Part shown: positions 8,082-16,694 of the stretch, one piece after another
Layout: the number at the start of each line of letters is the position of its first letter
Numbering within the stretch: position 1 is the stretch's first letter
Source of the DNA: Roseomonas sp.
GTDB lineage: Bacteria > Pseudomonadota > Alphaproteobacteria > Acetobacterales > Acetobacteraceae
DNA: 64,000 nt
Direction: 5' to 3'
NCBI GenBank assembly: GCA_020249265.1
Contig: JADCGA010000011.1
Span: 1-64,000, forward strand
The notes under the pieces: generated by a model
Told to the model about the DNA's origin: nothing
What the model saw: the letters and a program-made list of their open reading frames with translations, nothing else
The model's database searches: none
Made by a program: the position numbers and the translations under genes

Positions 8082-8624
8082 TCAAACCTCCGCCGAGAAA
8101 TCGCCGCGCGCGGCACGGTCTGCCGCCGCCGCGACATAGGCGGGGACTTCGCCCACCAGAACGCGGATCAGTTCATCAACAATCGCGATCAGCAAAATGC
8201 CCGCGCCAATGGGCATGGCCAGTTTCGGGACCCATAACGGAAAGGCGACCGTGCCTTGCGCTACTTCTTCGATCTCCAGGGAGAACAGCACATCATTCAG
8301 CGTGAACCAGACAATCGTGCCAACGGCAATCGCCGCCATCAGAAGGACGATAACCTCCGCGAGGCGACGGGCGCGTGGCGCGAGCTTGTCAATGGCGAGG
8401 CCAACCCTGATCAGCTCACCATTCTTGAAGGTCCGCGCCAGGGCAAAAAACGTGGTTGCGACGCAAAGATAAGCGCTGAGGTCATCAGCGCCGGCGAATT
8501 GGATATTCATCTCACGCAGGGCAACTTGGGCCATCATGACAAGAAAGATCGAGAGCAGGGAAAGGGCGGCTAGCCCTGCTGAGATGTCGTAAAGGCCATC
8601 AAGTGCCCGGCGCAAGAATGGCAT
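8082..8624 (-). CDS. TRAP transporter small permease (DctQ family)
   Basis: 180 aa with four predicted membrane helices, starting 'LDGLYDISAGLAALSLLSIF'. The mid-region 'GADDLSAYLCVATTFFALARTF' and the following 'NGELIRVGLAIDKL' are typical of DctQ. It partners DctM in the membrane. It sits between DctP (stop 8630) and DctM (start 8078) with gaps of only a few bases, so co-translation is likely. Confidence 0.9.
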   Translation of the reverse strand: MPFLRRALDGLYDISAGLAALSLLSIFLVMMAQVALREMNIQFAGADDLSAYLCVATTFFALARTFKNGELIRVGLAIDKLAPRARRLAEVIVLLMAAIAVGTIVWFTLNDVLFSLEIEEVAQGTVAFPLWVPKLAMPIGAGILLIAIVDELIRVLVGEVPAYVAAAADRAARGDFSAEV

Positions 8625-8629
8625 GCGCT

Positions 8630-9607
8630 TCAGGCCCGATAGGCGGCAAGAAGCCTCGCGCCATCCTCACCAGCGCGCATGGCCCATTCCTGCGCGATGG
8701 TTTGGCTGATGCGCGACAAGCCTTCCATGACAGCTGGCGTTGGCTGCATGACCTGCATGCCGCGGGCAGCCAAGGTGGCCTGCGCCGCATCGCGCGCTTC
8801 CGCACTCAAGGCCCAGCCGCGATCTTCGGCGCGCTTGGCCGCTTCACGCATGGCGGTCTGTTGCGCTGCCGGCAAGGCTTCAAAGGCACGGCGCTGTACG
8901 AAGATCACGTTATGGGTGCGGGTGAAGCCAATGGGCGTGAAGATTTTCGCGAAATCCCAAGCAGCGCTATCCACACCCGTGGCCGCGCTGGTGACCATGG
9001 AATTAACCACACCGGTCGCAAAGGCTTGCGGCACTTCCGCTGCCTGCACCAAGGTTGGCGTGGCGCCCAGCAGCGTGGCGAAGCGGTTCGTCATGGCGTT
9101 GAAGGTGCGCATGCGCGAACCGCGCAGCACTTCCAGGTTTTCCACCGGCACATTGGTGTAAAAGCCCGAAGGCGGCCACGGCACGCTGTAAAGGACACTC
9201 AGCCCCTGCCGCTGGAAACGCGCTTCGATGTAAGGGCGGGACAATGTGGCCAGCTTGCGCGCCTGCTCATCAGTCCAGGCAAGCTGAGGAATGCTATCCA
9301 CTTCGAAGAAGGGATCATCATTGCCATAGGCGGAAAGCAGAATCTCACCGATCTGCACCTGGCCTTGTTGCACGCCGCGCTTGATCTGCGGCATCGGTAA
9401 CAGGCTGCCATTGGAATGAAGCTGCGCATCAATGCCGGTTTGCGCCTTCACCTCATCCAGGAAGCTCCGGATATTGCGGGTGTGGAAATTGCCATCCGGA
9501 TAGGCGGTGGCGACCTGCCAACGCGCCTGGGCCTGCGCTTCCCGAATAGCCAGCGGCGTCAGAATGAAAGGCGCAGCAAGTATGTTGCGGCGTGAAAGAT
9601 TTTTCAT
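8630..9607 (-). CDS. TRAP transporter substrate-binding protein DctP, copy 2
   Basis: 325 aa. The N-terminus 'MKNLSRRNILAAPFIL' is a twin-arginine-like signal peptide ending near 'REAQAQA'. The mature part has DctP features ('TRNIRSFLDEVKAQTG', 'HSNGSLLPMPQIKRGVQQGQ'). It would bind solute in the periplasm and pass it to DctQM, whose genes follow directly. It is clearly paralogous to the DctP gene at 9745-10731; long blocks around 'GSLLPMPQIKRGVQQGQVQ' are shared. Both copies are intact. Confidence 0.92.
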   Translation of the reverse strand: MKNLSRRNILAAPFILTPLAIREAQAQARWQVATAYPDGNFHTRNIRSFLDEVKAQTGIDAQLHSNGSLLPMPQIKRGVQQGQVQIGEILLSAYGNDDPFFEVDSIPQLAWTDEQARKLATLSRPYIEARFQRQGLSVLYSVPWPPSGFYTNVPVENLEVLRGSRMRTFNAMTNRFATLLGATPTLVQAAEVPQAFATGVVNSMVTSAATGVDSAAWDFAKIFTPIGFTRTHNVIFVQRRAFEALPAAQQTAMREAAKRAEDRGWALSAEARDAAQATLAARGMQVMQPTPAVMEGLSRISQTIAQEWAMRAGEDGARLLAAYRA

Positions 9608-9665
9608 GAAAGCCCCCTGTTTTCAATAAATCAGGCGTTAATTGTCGCACCACAGCGGAAATAGA

Positions 9666-9698
9666 CAAGGGGGGCAGGCATGCGCCCCACCCCCCTTG
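9666..9698 (-). other. GC-rich stem-loop between the two dctP genes
   Basis: CAAGGGGGG and CCCCCCTTG form a 9-bp stem around 15 bases. It lies after the stop of the upstream dctP (9745) and before the start of the second (9607) in the direction of transcription. The bases after it on the minus strand are only partly U-rich, so it may be an attenuator or mRNA-stabilising hairpin that lets the first receptor be made in excess, as often seen after binding-protein genes. Confidence 0.5.
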
Positions 9699-9744
9699 AG
9701 CAGTTCAACGATCAATTTGCAGGCAGGGATTGCCCCCGCCGCAA

Positions 9745-10731
9745 TCAGCGCGCGGCCAGATATGCCTCAATGAGTTTCTTGCCGTCCTCGCCCGCGCGTT
9801 CGATCCATTCCTGGGTCATTTGCTGGCTCACGCGGCGCAAATCTCCCAGCAATTGTTCGCTCGGTTGCAGCACCTGCATCCCGCGCTGGCCGAGTGTCGC
9901 TTCGGCCTGGGTTTGGGAGTCACGGCTGAGTTCATAGCCCCGCGCTTCGGCACGTGCCGAGGCTTCCATCAGCGCGGTCCTGACATCCGCCGGCAGACCT
10001 TCTAGCGCACGCCGCGAAACAAACACGGCATTCTTAGTCATGGAAAAACCAAGCGGCGTGAAAACCTTCGCGTAATCCCAGGCAGAGGTATCAACGCCTG
10101 TAGCAGCCGAGGTGATCTGCGCACTCACAATGCCGGTGGCGAAGGCCTGCGCCAATTCAGCCGCCTGCACGAGGGTTGGGTTGGCACCAATGATGGTCGC
10201 GAAACGATTGGTCATTGGGCTGAAAGTACGGAAGCGCTGACCGCGCAATTGCTCCAAGCTGGTCACGGGCTGCTGCGCATAAAGCCCTGCCGCAGGCCAG
10301 GGCACCATGTACAGCAGGCTCAACCCCTGACGCGCCAACCGCGCTTCAATGAAGGGCTTTTGCAGATCGGCGAGTTTCTTGGCCTCGGCCAGATTTGTCA
10401 CCAATTGCGGAATGGCATCGGCATCAAAAAACACATCTTCATTGGCATAGGCCGTCAGCAGAATCTCGCCGAGCTGGACCTGACCTTGCTGCACGCCGCG
10501 CTTGATCTGCGGCATCGGCAAAAGGCTACCATTGGAATGAAGCTGGATCGAAAGCCGTCCGCCCGTCGTCTGTTCGATTTCCTGAATGAAGGTGCGGATA
10601 TTGCGCGTGTGCAAATTGCCATCCGCATAGGGTGTGGCCATCTGCCAGCGCGTCTGTGCCTGACCCAGGCTTGGGGAAAGGGCGGCCAGGCCAGCGGCCC
10701 CGGCCAGGAACTGGCGACGATGAAGCTTCAT
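9745..10731 (-). CDS. TRAP transporter substrate-binding protein DctP, copy 1
   Basis: 328 aa with a twin-arginine-like signal ('MKLHRRQFLAGAAGLAAL', cleavage near 'GQAQT'). The mature domain matches DctP ('LHTRNIRTFIQEIEQTTGG', 'NGSLLPMPQIKRGVQQGQ'). It is the first gene of the TRAP operon and a close paralogue of the next gene. Two receptors for one DctQM pair suggest two related ligands or dosage. The upstream neighbour is the HicA-like gene 43 bases away on the same strand. Confidence 0.92.
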   Translation of the reverse strand: MKLHRRQFLAGAAGLAALSPSLGQAQTRWQMATPYADGNLHTRNIRTFIQEIEQTTGGRLSIQLHSNGSLLPMPQIKRGVQQGQVQLGEILLTAYANEDVFFDADAIPQLVTNLAEAKKLADLQKPFIEARLARQGLSLLYMVPWPAAGLYAQQPVTSLEQLRGQRFRTFSPMTNRFATIIGANPTLVQAAELAQAFATGIVSAQITSAATGVDTSAWDYAKVFTPLGFSMTKNAVFVSRRALEGLPADVRTALMEASARAEARGYELSRDSQTQAEATLGQRGMQVLQPSEQLLGDLRRVSQQMTQEWIERAGEDGKKLIEAYLAAR

Positions 10732-10774
10732 AGGTTTCTTCCTTCTTCTGCCCGGCCCCGCCCCCGCCCGGCTT

Positions 10775-11041
10775 TCAAAGCGGGTAATCGCGTACCGGGT
10801 CCACGCCAGATTGCGTCAGAAAATGGCGAATGGCCACTACCTCATCCTTTGAGAGGCTATGCTGGCTATTGTGGAAGGCATGGGCATGGCTGCCGAGCTT
10901 CACGGCCAAGTGGCCGGACCCGTTATGGGACACCTCGGCACCGAGTTCCTCAAACACTGCCTCCACGGCCTTGGGGTCAATATTGGCGCTGACAGGGTGG
11001 GAGAAGATGGCGTGCAATACCTTGCGGTGACGATGGTTCAT
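10775..11041 (-). CDS. HicA-like small protein, no partner visible
   Basis: 88 aa from the ATG at 11041, which has an AAGG about 10 bases upstream; a longer start at 11080 is less likely. 'HRKVLHAIFSHP' at the start, 'VEAVFEELGAEVSHNGSGH' in the middle and 'EVVAIRHFLTQSGVDP' at the end resemble HicA-family toxin-like proteins of the double-stranded-RNA-binding fold. A HicB antitoxin gene would be expected next to a toxin and none is present on either side, so a toxin role is doubtful. His-rich 'GSHAHAFHNSQHS' replaces the usual central region. Confidence 0.55.
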   Translation of the reverse strand: MNHRHRKVLHAIFSHPVSANIDPKAVEAVFEELGAEVSHNGSGHLAVKLGSHAHAFHNSQHSLSKDEVVAIRHFLTQSGVDPVRDYPL

Positions 11042-11115
11042 GGCTGATGTGCCTTCCGGATGGGGTTGTGATGCGCCCATCCTGACGCGCCATCAGACAA
11101 ACGCCTTGATCATGA

Positions 11116-12876
11116 TCAAGTGCTGGTGGAACCGGTAAGCTGCGTCCTCACCAACTCAGCGAAATGCCCGCCTTGGGCCACCAATTCCTTGAAGCCGCCG
11201 CGTTCGGCGATTTCCCCGCCGGCAAAAACCAGGATTTCATCGGCATCACGCACGGTGGAAAGCCGATGCGCGATGATGAAGGTGGTCCGCCCCGCCATCA
11301 GCGCCGCCAGCGCCTTTTGCACCCGTGCTTCCGTGGCAGCATCCAGCGCGCTGGTCGCTTCATCCAAAATCAGCACCGGCGGGTCTTTCAGCAGCGCGCG
11401 TGCAATCGCCAGGCGCTGGCGTTGCCCGCCGGAAAGCGAGCTGCCACGCTCACCAATCATCGTGTCATAGCCATGGGGTTGGCGCTGGATGAAATCATGC
11501 GCTTCCGCGAGCCGGCAGGCATGTTCCAAATCTTCCTGCGAGGCATCAGGGCGGCCAACCAATAGGTTTTCACGAATGGTGCGGTTGAACAGCATGCTTT
11601 CCTGGAACACGACGCCGATATTGCGGCGCAGGCTTTCCAGCGAAACATCGCGCAAATCATGCCCATCCAGCGTCACGCGCCCTTCCTTCGGGTCCCATAG
11701 CCGCTGCAACAGCGCCATGGCGGTGGATTTGCCCGCGCCCGTCGGCCCCACCAGCGCAATGGTCTTGCCGGGTGCGGCTGAGAAATTTACATGGCTGAAA
11801 ATTGGCTGCCCACCAGGGTAAGCAAAGGCAACATCTTCAAACGCCACCTCTCCTTTCGCGCGGGGAATATCAATTGCATCCGGCTTTTCCGGCACGGTTG
11901 TGCGCGCATCCAGCACCGAAAACATCTCGGACAAGGAAGGCATCAGCAACACCAGCCGGGACGCAAAGCCAACTGCGCCTTCAAGCTTGCCGATCAACAT
12001 GGTGGCGAAGCCCATGAAGGACACAATCTCCCCCACCGTCGCCTGTCCACGCAGATGCAACCAGGTACCCAGCATGAAGATCATGATCACGCAAATGGTG
12101 GAAGCGGCTGAGGTCATCACAGACACAACCGCCCACCAATTCAAGACCGGGAATTGATGTGTGATCACCTGGCGGATGATGTCGCTGAAAAGCCGCGCTT
12201 CACTGGAAAGCCGCGTGAAGGATTGCACCACCATCACATTTGAAAGCGCATCCTGTGCGTTGCCGGCCAACTGCGTATGGAGCGCTTCCACCTGCCGCTG
12301 CGCGTTTTCCGTCCGACGAATGACAAAAGCGGCGAGGGCGCCGAAAATCACCACAAGCCCGATCAGCAGTAATCCCAAACGCCAATTCAGGATAAGCGTG
12401 AGCGGCAGCAGCACAATCGCAGAAATGAAGGTGATCAGATGTTCGCGAAAGAAGGAAAGCCAAAGGCCGAACAGATTATCGGAACCCACCAGCATGATTT
12501 TCATCAGCCGGCCCGATTGCGTATCCCCATGAAAGGATAGCGGCAGGGACAGCACATGCTGGAAGTAATCATGCATGACTTTCAGGCGATTGCGATGCGC
12601 CATGCGGTCCGCAAACAGCGCGACCGTGACATTGGCGCCAATCGCCGAAAGCCCGACGGCCGCCCAGATAACCAGCAGCGCCAGCGCTTCCGCCCAAACG
12701 GCGGATTCCTGCATCCGGTCTGACCGGGCAAGCAGATCAATCACCCGCCCAAACAGCACCGGCTCCAGGAATTGCAGCCCGGCAATGGCGAGCGCCGCCA
12801 AGGCAAGCCCCATCGCGATAGCGCGATCCGCGGCCAGCAGCCTGAGTACCCTTCCGTAAAGCCGCAAAAACTCCAT
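11116..12876 (-). CDS. ABC exporter, fused permease-ATPase, NdvA/ChvA-like
   Basis: 586 aa from the ATG at 12876; in-frame starts up to 12990 add an atypical tail. Residues 1-310 are a six-helix ABC exporter domain opening with 'MEFLRLYGRVLRLLAADRA' and 'LQFLEPVLFGRVIDLL', which resembles the cyclic beta-1,2-glucan exporter NdvA/ChvA. The ATPase part has Walker A 'GPTGAGKST', signature 'LSGGQRQRLAIARALL', Walker B 'VLILDEATSALD' and the switch His in 'IIAHRLSTVRDAD'. No glucan synthase (ndvB) is in the window, so glucan export is inference from resemblance. Confidence 0.85.
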   Translation of the reverse strand: MEFLRLYGRVLRLLAADRAIAMGLALAALAIAGLQFLEPVLFGRVIDLLARSDRMQESAVWAEALALLVIWAAVGLSAIGANVTVALFADRMAHRNRLKVMHDYFQHVLSLPLSFHGDTQSGRLMKIMLVGSDNLFGLWLSFFREHLITFISAIVLLPLTLILNWRLGLLLIGLVVIFGALAAFVIRRTENAQRQVEALHTQLAGNAQDALSNVMVVQSFTRLSSEARLFSDIIRQVITHQFPVLNWWAVVSVMTSAASTICVIMIFMLGTWLHLRGQATVGEIVSFMGFATMLIGKLEGAVGFASRLVLLMPSLSEMFSVLDARTTVPEKPDAIDIPRAKGEVAFEDVAFAYPGGQPIFSHVNFSAAPGKTIALVGPTGAGKSTAMALLQRLWDPKEGRVTLDGHDLRDVSLESLRRNIGVVFQESMLFNRTIRENLLVGRPDASQEDLEHACRLAEAHDFIQRQPHGYDTMIGERGSSLSGGQRQRLAIARALLKDPPVLILDEATSALDAATEARVQKALAALMAGRTTFIIAHRLSTVRDADEILVFAGGEIAERGGFKELVAQGGHFAELVRTQLTGSTST

Positions 12877-13010
12877 TTCGACCGCCGCCCCTATGTTACG
12901 CCGATCATAGGCGACGAATCGCCCAAACTGAAACCCGGGCAGCAAGGTTGATCTGGCGGGGTTCACGGGCCACCTTGATTGGTAACGCACTAATCGGGAG
13001 GCTAAACACC

Positions 13011-13997
13011 ATGATCACCCGCCGCAGCTTAGGCACCCTGACCATAGGGGCCGGCTTGCCACTGCCCGCTTTGGCGCAGGGGCTGTCCAACCGCCCCATC
13101 CGCTTGGTCATCCCCTTCACCCCTGCCGGGACCACGGATTTGGTCGGGCGGCTCACGGCTGAGCGCCTTTCGGCCCGGCTCGGCCAGCAGGTGGTGGTGG
13201 ATAACCGTCCCGGCGCTTCGGGCAATGTCGGCGGTGAATTCGTCGCGCGGGCGGAACCTGATGGCCATACGCTGCTGCTGACCACCATTGGCACGGGGGC
13301 GATCAATTTTGCCGTTTTCGGCAATCGCATGCCCTTCAAGCCTGAGGATCTGGCCGCCGTTGGCCTGATGTGCCGCGTACCGAATGTGCTGATGGCGGCG
13401 AATCGCATGCCGATCCGCAGCCTTGCTGACATGGTGCGTGAAGCGAAGGCCAAACCCGGTGCGCTGAATTACGGCACGGCGGGTATCGCCACTTCCCCCC
13501 ATGTGGTGATTGAACAAATCCGCCTGGCGCAGAGTATTCAGATCACCCATGTGCCCTTCCGCGGTTCCGCCCCCATGCTGACGGAAATGGTGGCCGAGCG
13601 GATTGAACTCGGCATGGACAATATCCCCTCTGCCCTGACTTTCGTGCGCGAAGGCAAAATCCGCGCCATTGGCGTGACGGGTGCTCAGCGCAGCGCCGTG
13701 CTGCCGGATGTGCCGACCATTGCTGAGCAAGGCATGCCGGGTTTTGAGGCGACCGCCTGGTTCGGTGTGCTGGCGCCGGGCGCCACCCCCGCCCCGATCA
13801 TCGCGCGGCTTGGCGCTGAATTGGATGCAATCGGCAAGGAAGCCGATTTCCGCGCCCGCATCGCGGCCTTTGGCGCTGAGCCACCGCGTCTTACGCCTGA
13901 TGGTGGTTCCAGCCCGGAAAGCTTTGCGGCTTTCATGCGCACCGAAGTCACCCGTTGGGCCGATGTGGTGCGCCAAGCCGATATTCATGTGGAATGA
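13011..13997 (+). CDS. Bug/TctC-family periplasmic binding protein, tandem copy 1
   Basis: 328 aa from the ATG at 13011, which has GGGAGG about 9 bases upstream; in-frame starts back to 12948 lack this. A twin-arginine-like signal 'MITRRSLGTLTIGAGLPLPA' ends near 'ALAQG'. The mature part starts 'RPIRLVIPFTPAGTTDLVGR', the Bug phosphate-loop-like ligand region, with 'HVPFRGSAPMLTEMVAERI' later. Bug proteins bind carboxylates and related solutes; some pair with TctAB, others act in sensing. No TctAB is nearby. A close paralogue follows 10 bases after. Confidence 0.9.
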   Translation: MITRRSLGTLTIGAGLPLPALAQGLSNRPIRLVIPFTPAGTTDLVGRLTAERLSARLGQQVVVDNRPGASGNVGGEFVARAEPDGHTLLLTTIGTGAINFAVFGNRMPFKPEDLAAVGLMCRVPNVLMAANRMPIRSLADMVREAKAKPGALNYGTAGIATSPHVVIEQIRLAQSIQITHVPFRGSAPMLTEMVAERIELGMDNIPSALTFVREGKIRAIGVTGAQRSAVLPDVPTIAEQGMPGFEATAWFGVLAPGATPAPIIARLGAELDAIGKEADFRARIAAFGAEPPRLTPDGGSSPESFAAFMRTEVTRWADVVRQADIHVE

Positions 13998-14007
13998 GGA
14001 AACAATA

Positions 14008-15015
14008 ATGACCAAGACAAACGCCCTGCTGGGCCGCCGTATCATCCTGGCCGGCATGGCCGGCGCGCTCGCCGCACCCGGCATCGCCCGCGCCCAGGCT
14101 TTCCCAACCCGCCCTTTGCGGCTGGTTATTCCCTTCCCGCCCGCCGGCACCACGGATATCTCCGGGCGCATCCTGGCCGAGCGTCTTTCCGCGCGGCTTG
14201 GTCAGCCGATCATTGTGGAAAACCGCGCCGGCGCCACCGGTAATCTGGGCGCCGAGATGGTCGTCCGGTCGGAACCCGATGGCTATACGCTCGTGATGTG
14301 CACCATCTCCACCGCCGCGATCAATTACTCGCTCTGGGGTGCGCGGATGACCTTTAAGCCAGAGGATTTGGCGGCGGTTGGCCTCGCGATCCGGGTGCCG
14401 AATGTGATCTTCGTCACCGCCAATTCGCCCTATCGCAGCGTGAGTGACCTGATCGCGGGGGCGAAGGCCAATCCTGGCAGGCTCAATTATGGCAGCAGCG
14501 GTTCGGGCGGTTCGCCGCATATGACCATGGAGATGTTCAAACTCCGCAGCGGTACGGATATCACCCATGTGCCCTTCCGCGGCGCCGGGCCGATGCTGGT
14601 GGAGGTTGTGGCAGGCCGCCTCGAATCCGGGTGCGACAATATGCCAAGCTGCATCGGCCATATCCGCGATGGGCGGCTGCGCGCCTTGGCGGTGACCAGC
14701 AATGTGCGGGCAGCGGCGCTGCCGGATGTGCCGACGCTGGCCGAAGCCGGCATTCGCGATTTTGAAGCGACCGCCTGGTTCGGCGTGCAGGCGCCCGCGC
14801 GCACGCCACGCCCGATCATCGAAAGGCTGGGGGCGGAGATTGATGCGGTCACGCGCGACCCGGCCTATATCGCGCGCATCGCCGAATTGGGCGGCGCCCC
14901 GCCCGCGCTGACGCCCGCCGGCGGCACCAGCCCCGAGACGTTTGAGGCCTTCATCCGCAGCGAAATCACCAAATGGGCCGAGGTGGTCAGGGTTTCCGGC
15001 GCCACGGTGGATTGA
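14008..15015 (+). CDS. Bug/TctC-family periplasmic binding protein, tandem copy 2
   Basis: 335 aa from the ATG at 14008 with GAGGAA just upstream; earlier in-frame starts overlap the previous gene and give a nonsense N-terminus. Signal region 'GRRIILAGMAGALAAPGIA' precedes 'AQAFPTRPLRLVIPFPPAG'. 'HVPFRGAGPMLVEVVAGRLE' mirrors the same block in the preceding gene, and the two align almost end to end, so they arose by tandem duplication. Ligand unknown. Same operon as copy 1. Confidence 0.92.
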   Translation: MTKTNALLGRRIILAGMAGALAAPGIARAQAFPTRPLRLVIPFPPAGTTDISGRILAERLSARLGQPIIVENRAGATGNLGAEMVVRSEPDGYTLVMCTISTAAINYSLWGARMTFKPEDLAAVGLAIRVPNVIFVTANSPYRSVSDLIAGAKANPGRLNYGSSGSGGSPHMTMEMFKLRSGTDITHVPFRGAGPMLVEVVAGRLESGCDNMPSCIGHIRDGRLRALAVTSNVRAAALPDVPTLAEAGIRDFEATAWFGVQAPARTPRPIIERLGAEIDAVTRDPAYIARIAELGGAPPALTPAGGTSPETFEAFIRSEITKWAEVVRVSGATVD

Positions 15016-15085
15016 TGGCTTTTGGCGCTTGCGGGCGCCACCGGCTTGTCTTTAGTCTTCACTTTTTACGTAGGGAGCAATTGAG

Positions 15086-16633
15086 ATGAAGATCAGCAGA
15101 CGTGGCCTTGGCCAGGGTGTGGCGGCTGCCGCCGGTGGCTTGGCGCTTGGTGGCATTGGCGCCGGCCCGGTTTACGCGCAGCGCAGCGCCAATACGTTGC
15201 GCGTCGCCTTCCGCGATGCGGTGCCCAATATTGATCCCTATTTCAACAGCCAGCGCACCGGCATCATCATCGCGCATCAGGCCATGGATGGGCTGGTGCA
15301 TCGTGACCCTGACACCTTCAAGAATGTACCCGCGCTCGCGACCGAATGGGCCTGGCAGGGCAATAACGCCATTGATTTCAAGATCAGGCCTGGCGTGAAG
15401 TTCCACGATGGCAGCGATTTCGGCGCTGATGATGTTGTCTATACCATGAATAGCATCGCCGAATTGGGCGGGCGGCTTTCAACGCCCGGGAATTATTCCT
15501 GGATCGAAGGGGCGGAAAAGCTGGATGCCAATACGGTACGCATCAAAATGAAGCGGCCCAATCCGGCAGCGCTTGATTTCTTGGCGATGGTGACGCCGAT
15601 TTGGCCCAAGGCCTACCGCGAAAGGGTGGGGCCTGAGGGCTTTTCGCGCATGCCGATCAGCACCGGGCCGTATCGCTTTACCAAGGTGGATGTCTCGAAC
15701 GGGGTCGAATACGAACGCTTTGATGGCTATTACCAGGGTGGCCCCAAGGGGCGGCCAGCGATCCAAAAAATCACCGCACGCTATCTTTCCGATGCCGCCA
15801 CTGAATTGACTGAATTGCTGGCGCAACGCGTGGATTGGATCTGGAACATGAATCCAGACAATATCGCCAATGTGAACCGCCTGCCCTTCCTGCAAGCCTT
15901 GCAACAGGAAACCATGCGCGTGGGTTATCTTGGCATGGATGCAGCCGGACGCACGGGCGCGGGCAATCCCATGACGCACCTCAAGGTGCGGCAGGCGATT
16001 TTCCACGCCATTGACCGCCAATCCCTGGCCGAAAAGCTGGTGACGGGCGGCGCGCGGGTGCCGCCGGCGCCGTGCTACCCATCGCAATTCGGCTGCAATG
16101 GCGATGTCGCCACGCAGTATGAATTCAACCCGGCCAAGGCGCGGATATTGCTGGCGGAGGCTGGTTTCGCCAATGGCTTTGACATTGAACTGACATCCTA
16201 TGTCCAGCCGCGGCAATGGTCCGAAGCGGTGCAGAATTACCTGCAAGCGGTCGGTATTCGTGCGCGCCTGAACCTGATGCAGGTGGCGGCGCAAATCCAA
16301 CGCTCACAACGCGGCGAATTGGCGCTCGCCATGGGAAGCTGGGGTAGTTTTTCCATCAACGATGTCTCGGCCTTCCTGCCGCAATGGTTCGCGGGCGGGA
16401 ATGAGGATTACGCGCGCGATCAACAGGTGATTGACCTGGTGAATGAAGGTGGCAGTTCCTCCGATGAGGCGGTGCGCAAGCGTGCCTATGACGCGGCGAT
16501 CAAGCGCATTACGGAGATGGCCTATTTCGTGCCGCTGCACACCTACGTCAGCACCTATGCCTTCCAGCGGCAGTTGGAATTCAAGGCCTATGCGGATGAA
16601 TTGCCGCGCTTTTATCTGGCAAAGTGGAAGTAG
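15086..16633 (+). CDS. Dipeptide/oligopeptide ABC transporter substrate-binding protein (SBP_bac_5)
   Basis: 515 aa, AGGGAGCA Shine-Dalgarno before 15086. A twin-arginine signal ('MKISRRGLGQGVAAAAGG') leads to a DppA/OppA-type fold: 'NIDPYFNSQRTGIII', 'NAIDFKIRPGVKFHDGSDFG', and 'VRQAIFHAIDRQSLAEKLV'. It should bind peptides or similar solutes in the periplasm. Its likely membrane and ATPase partners lie head-on on the other strand at 16695-20393, across a shared bidirectional terminator, so it is transcribed apart from them. Confidence 0.92.
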   Translation: MKISRRGLGQGVAAAAGGLALGGIGAGPVYAQRSANTLRVAFRDAVPNIDPYFNSQRTGIIIAHQAMDGLVHRDPDTFKNVPALATEWAWQGNNAIDFKIRPGVKFHDGSDFGADDVVYTMNSIAELGGRLSTPGNYSWIEGAEKLDANTVRIKMKRPNPAALDFLAMVTPIWPKAYRERVGPEGFSRMPISTGPYRFTKVDVSNGVEYERFDGYYQGGPKGRPAIQKITARYLSDAATELTELLAQRVDWIWNMNPDNIANVNRLPFLQALQQETMRVGYLGMDAAGRTGAGNPMTHLKVRQAIFHAIDRQSLAEKLVTGGARVPPAPCYPSQFGCNGDVATQYEFNPAKARILLAEAGFANGFDIELTSYVQPRQWSEAVQNYLQAVGIRARLNLMQVAAQIQRSQRGELALAMGSWGSFSINDVSAFLPQWFAGGNEDYARDQQVIDLVNEGGSSSDEAVRKRAYDAAIKRITEMAYFVPLHTYVSTYAFQRQLEFKAYADELPRFYLAKWK

Positions 16634-16644
16634 GGGATTTTGGT

Positions 16645-16686
16645 CCAAAAAAGCCCCGCTCGGTCAGCATCGGGCGGGGTTTTTTG
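16645..16686. terminator. Bidirectional intrinsic terminator
   Basis: A-run, then GCCCCGC, loop, GGCGGGG and a T-run (16680-16690) form a stem with one bulged base and a G-T pair. Because A and T runs flank both sides, it can end transcription of the binding-protein gene (+) and the convergent ABC operon (-). Confidence 0.85.
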
Positions 16687-16694
16687 TTTTTTGA

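Noticed and set aside
8603-9400. 265-aa plus-strand frame over dctP
   Set aside because: Shadow of the DctP gene; composition typical of reversed GC-rich code.
13681-14007. Long N-terminal extension of the second Bug gene
   Set aside because: It overlaps the first Bug gene in another frame; the ATG at 14008 has a good ribosome site and begins the signal peptide.
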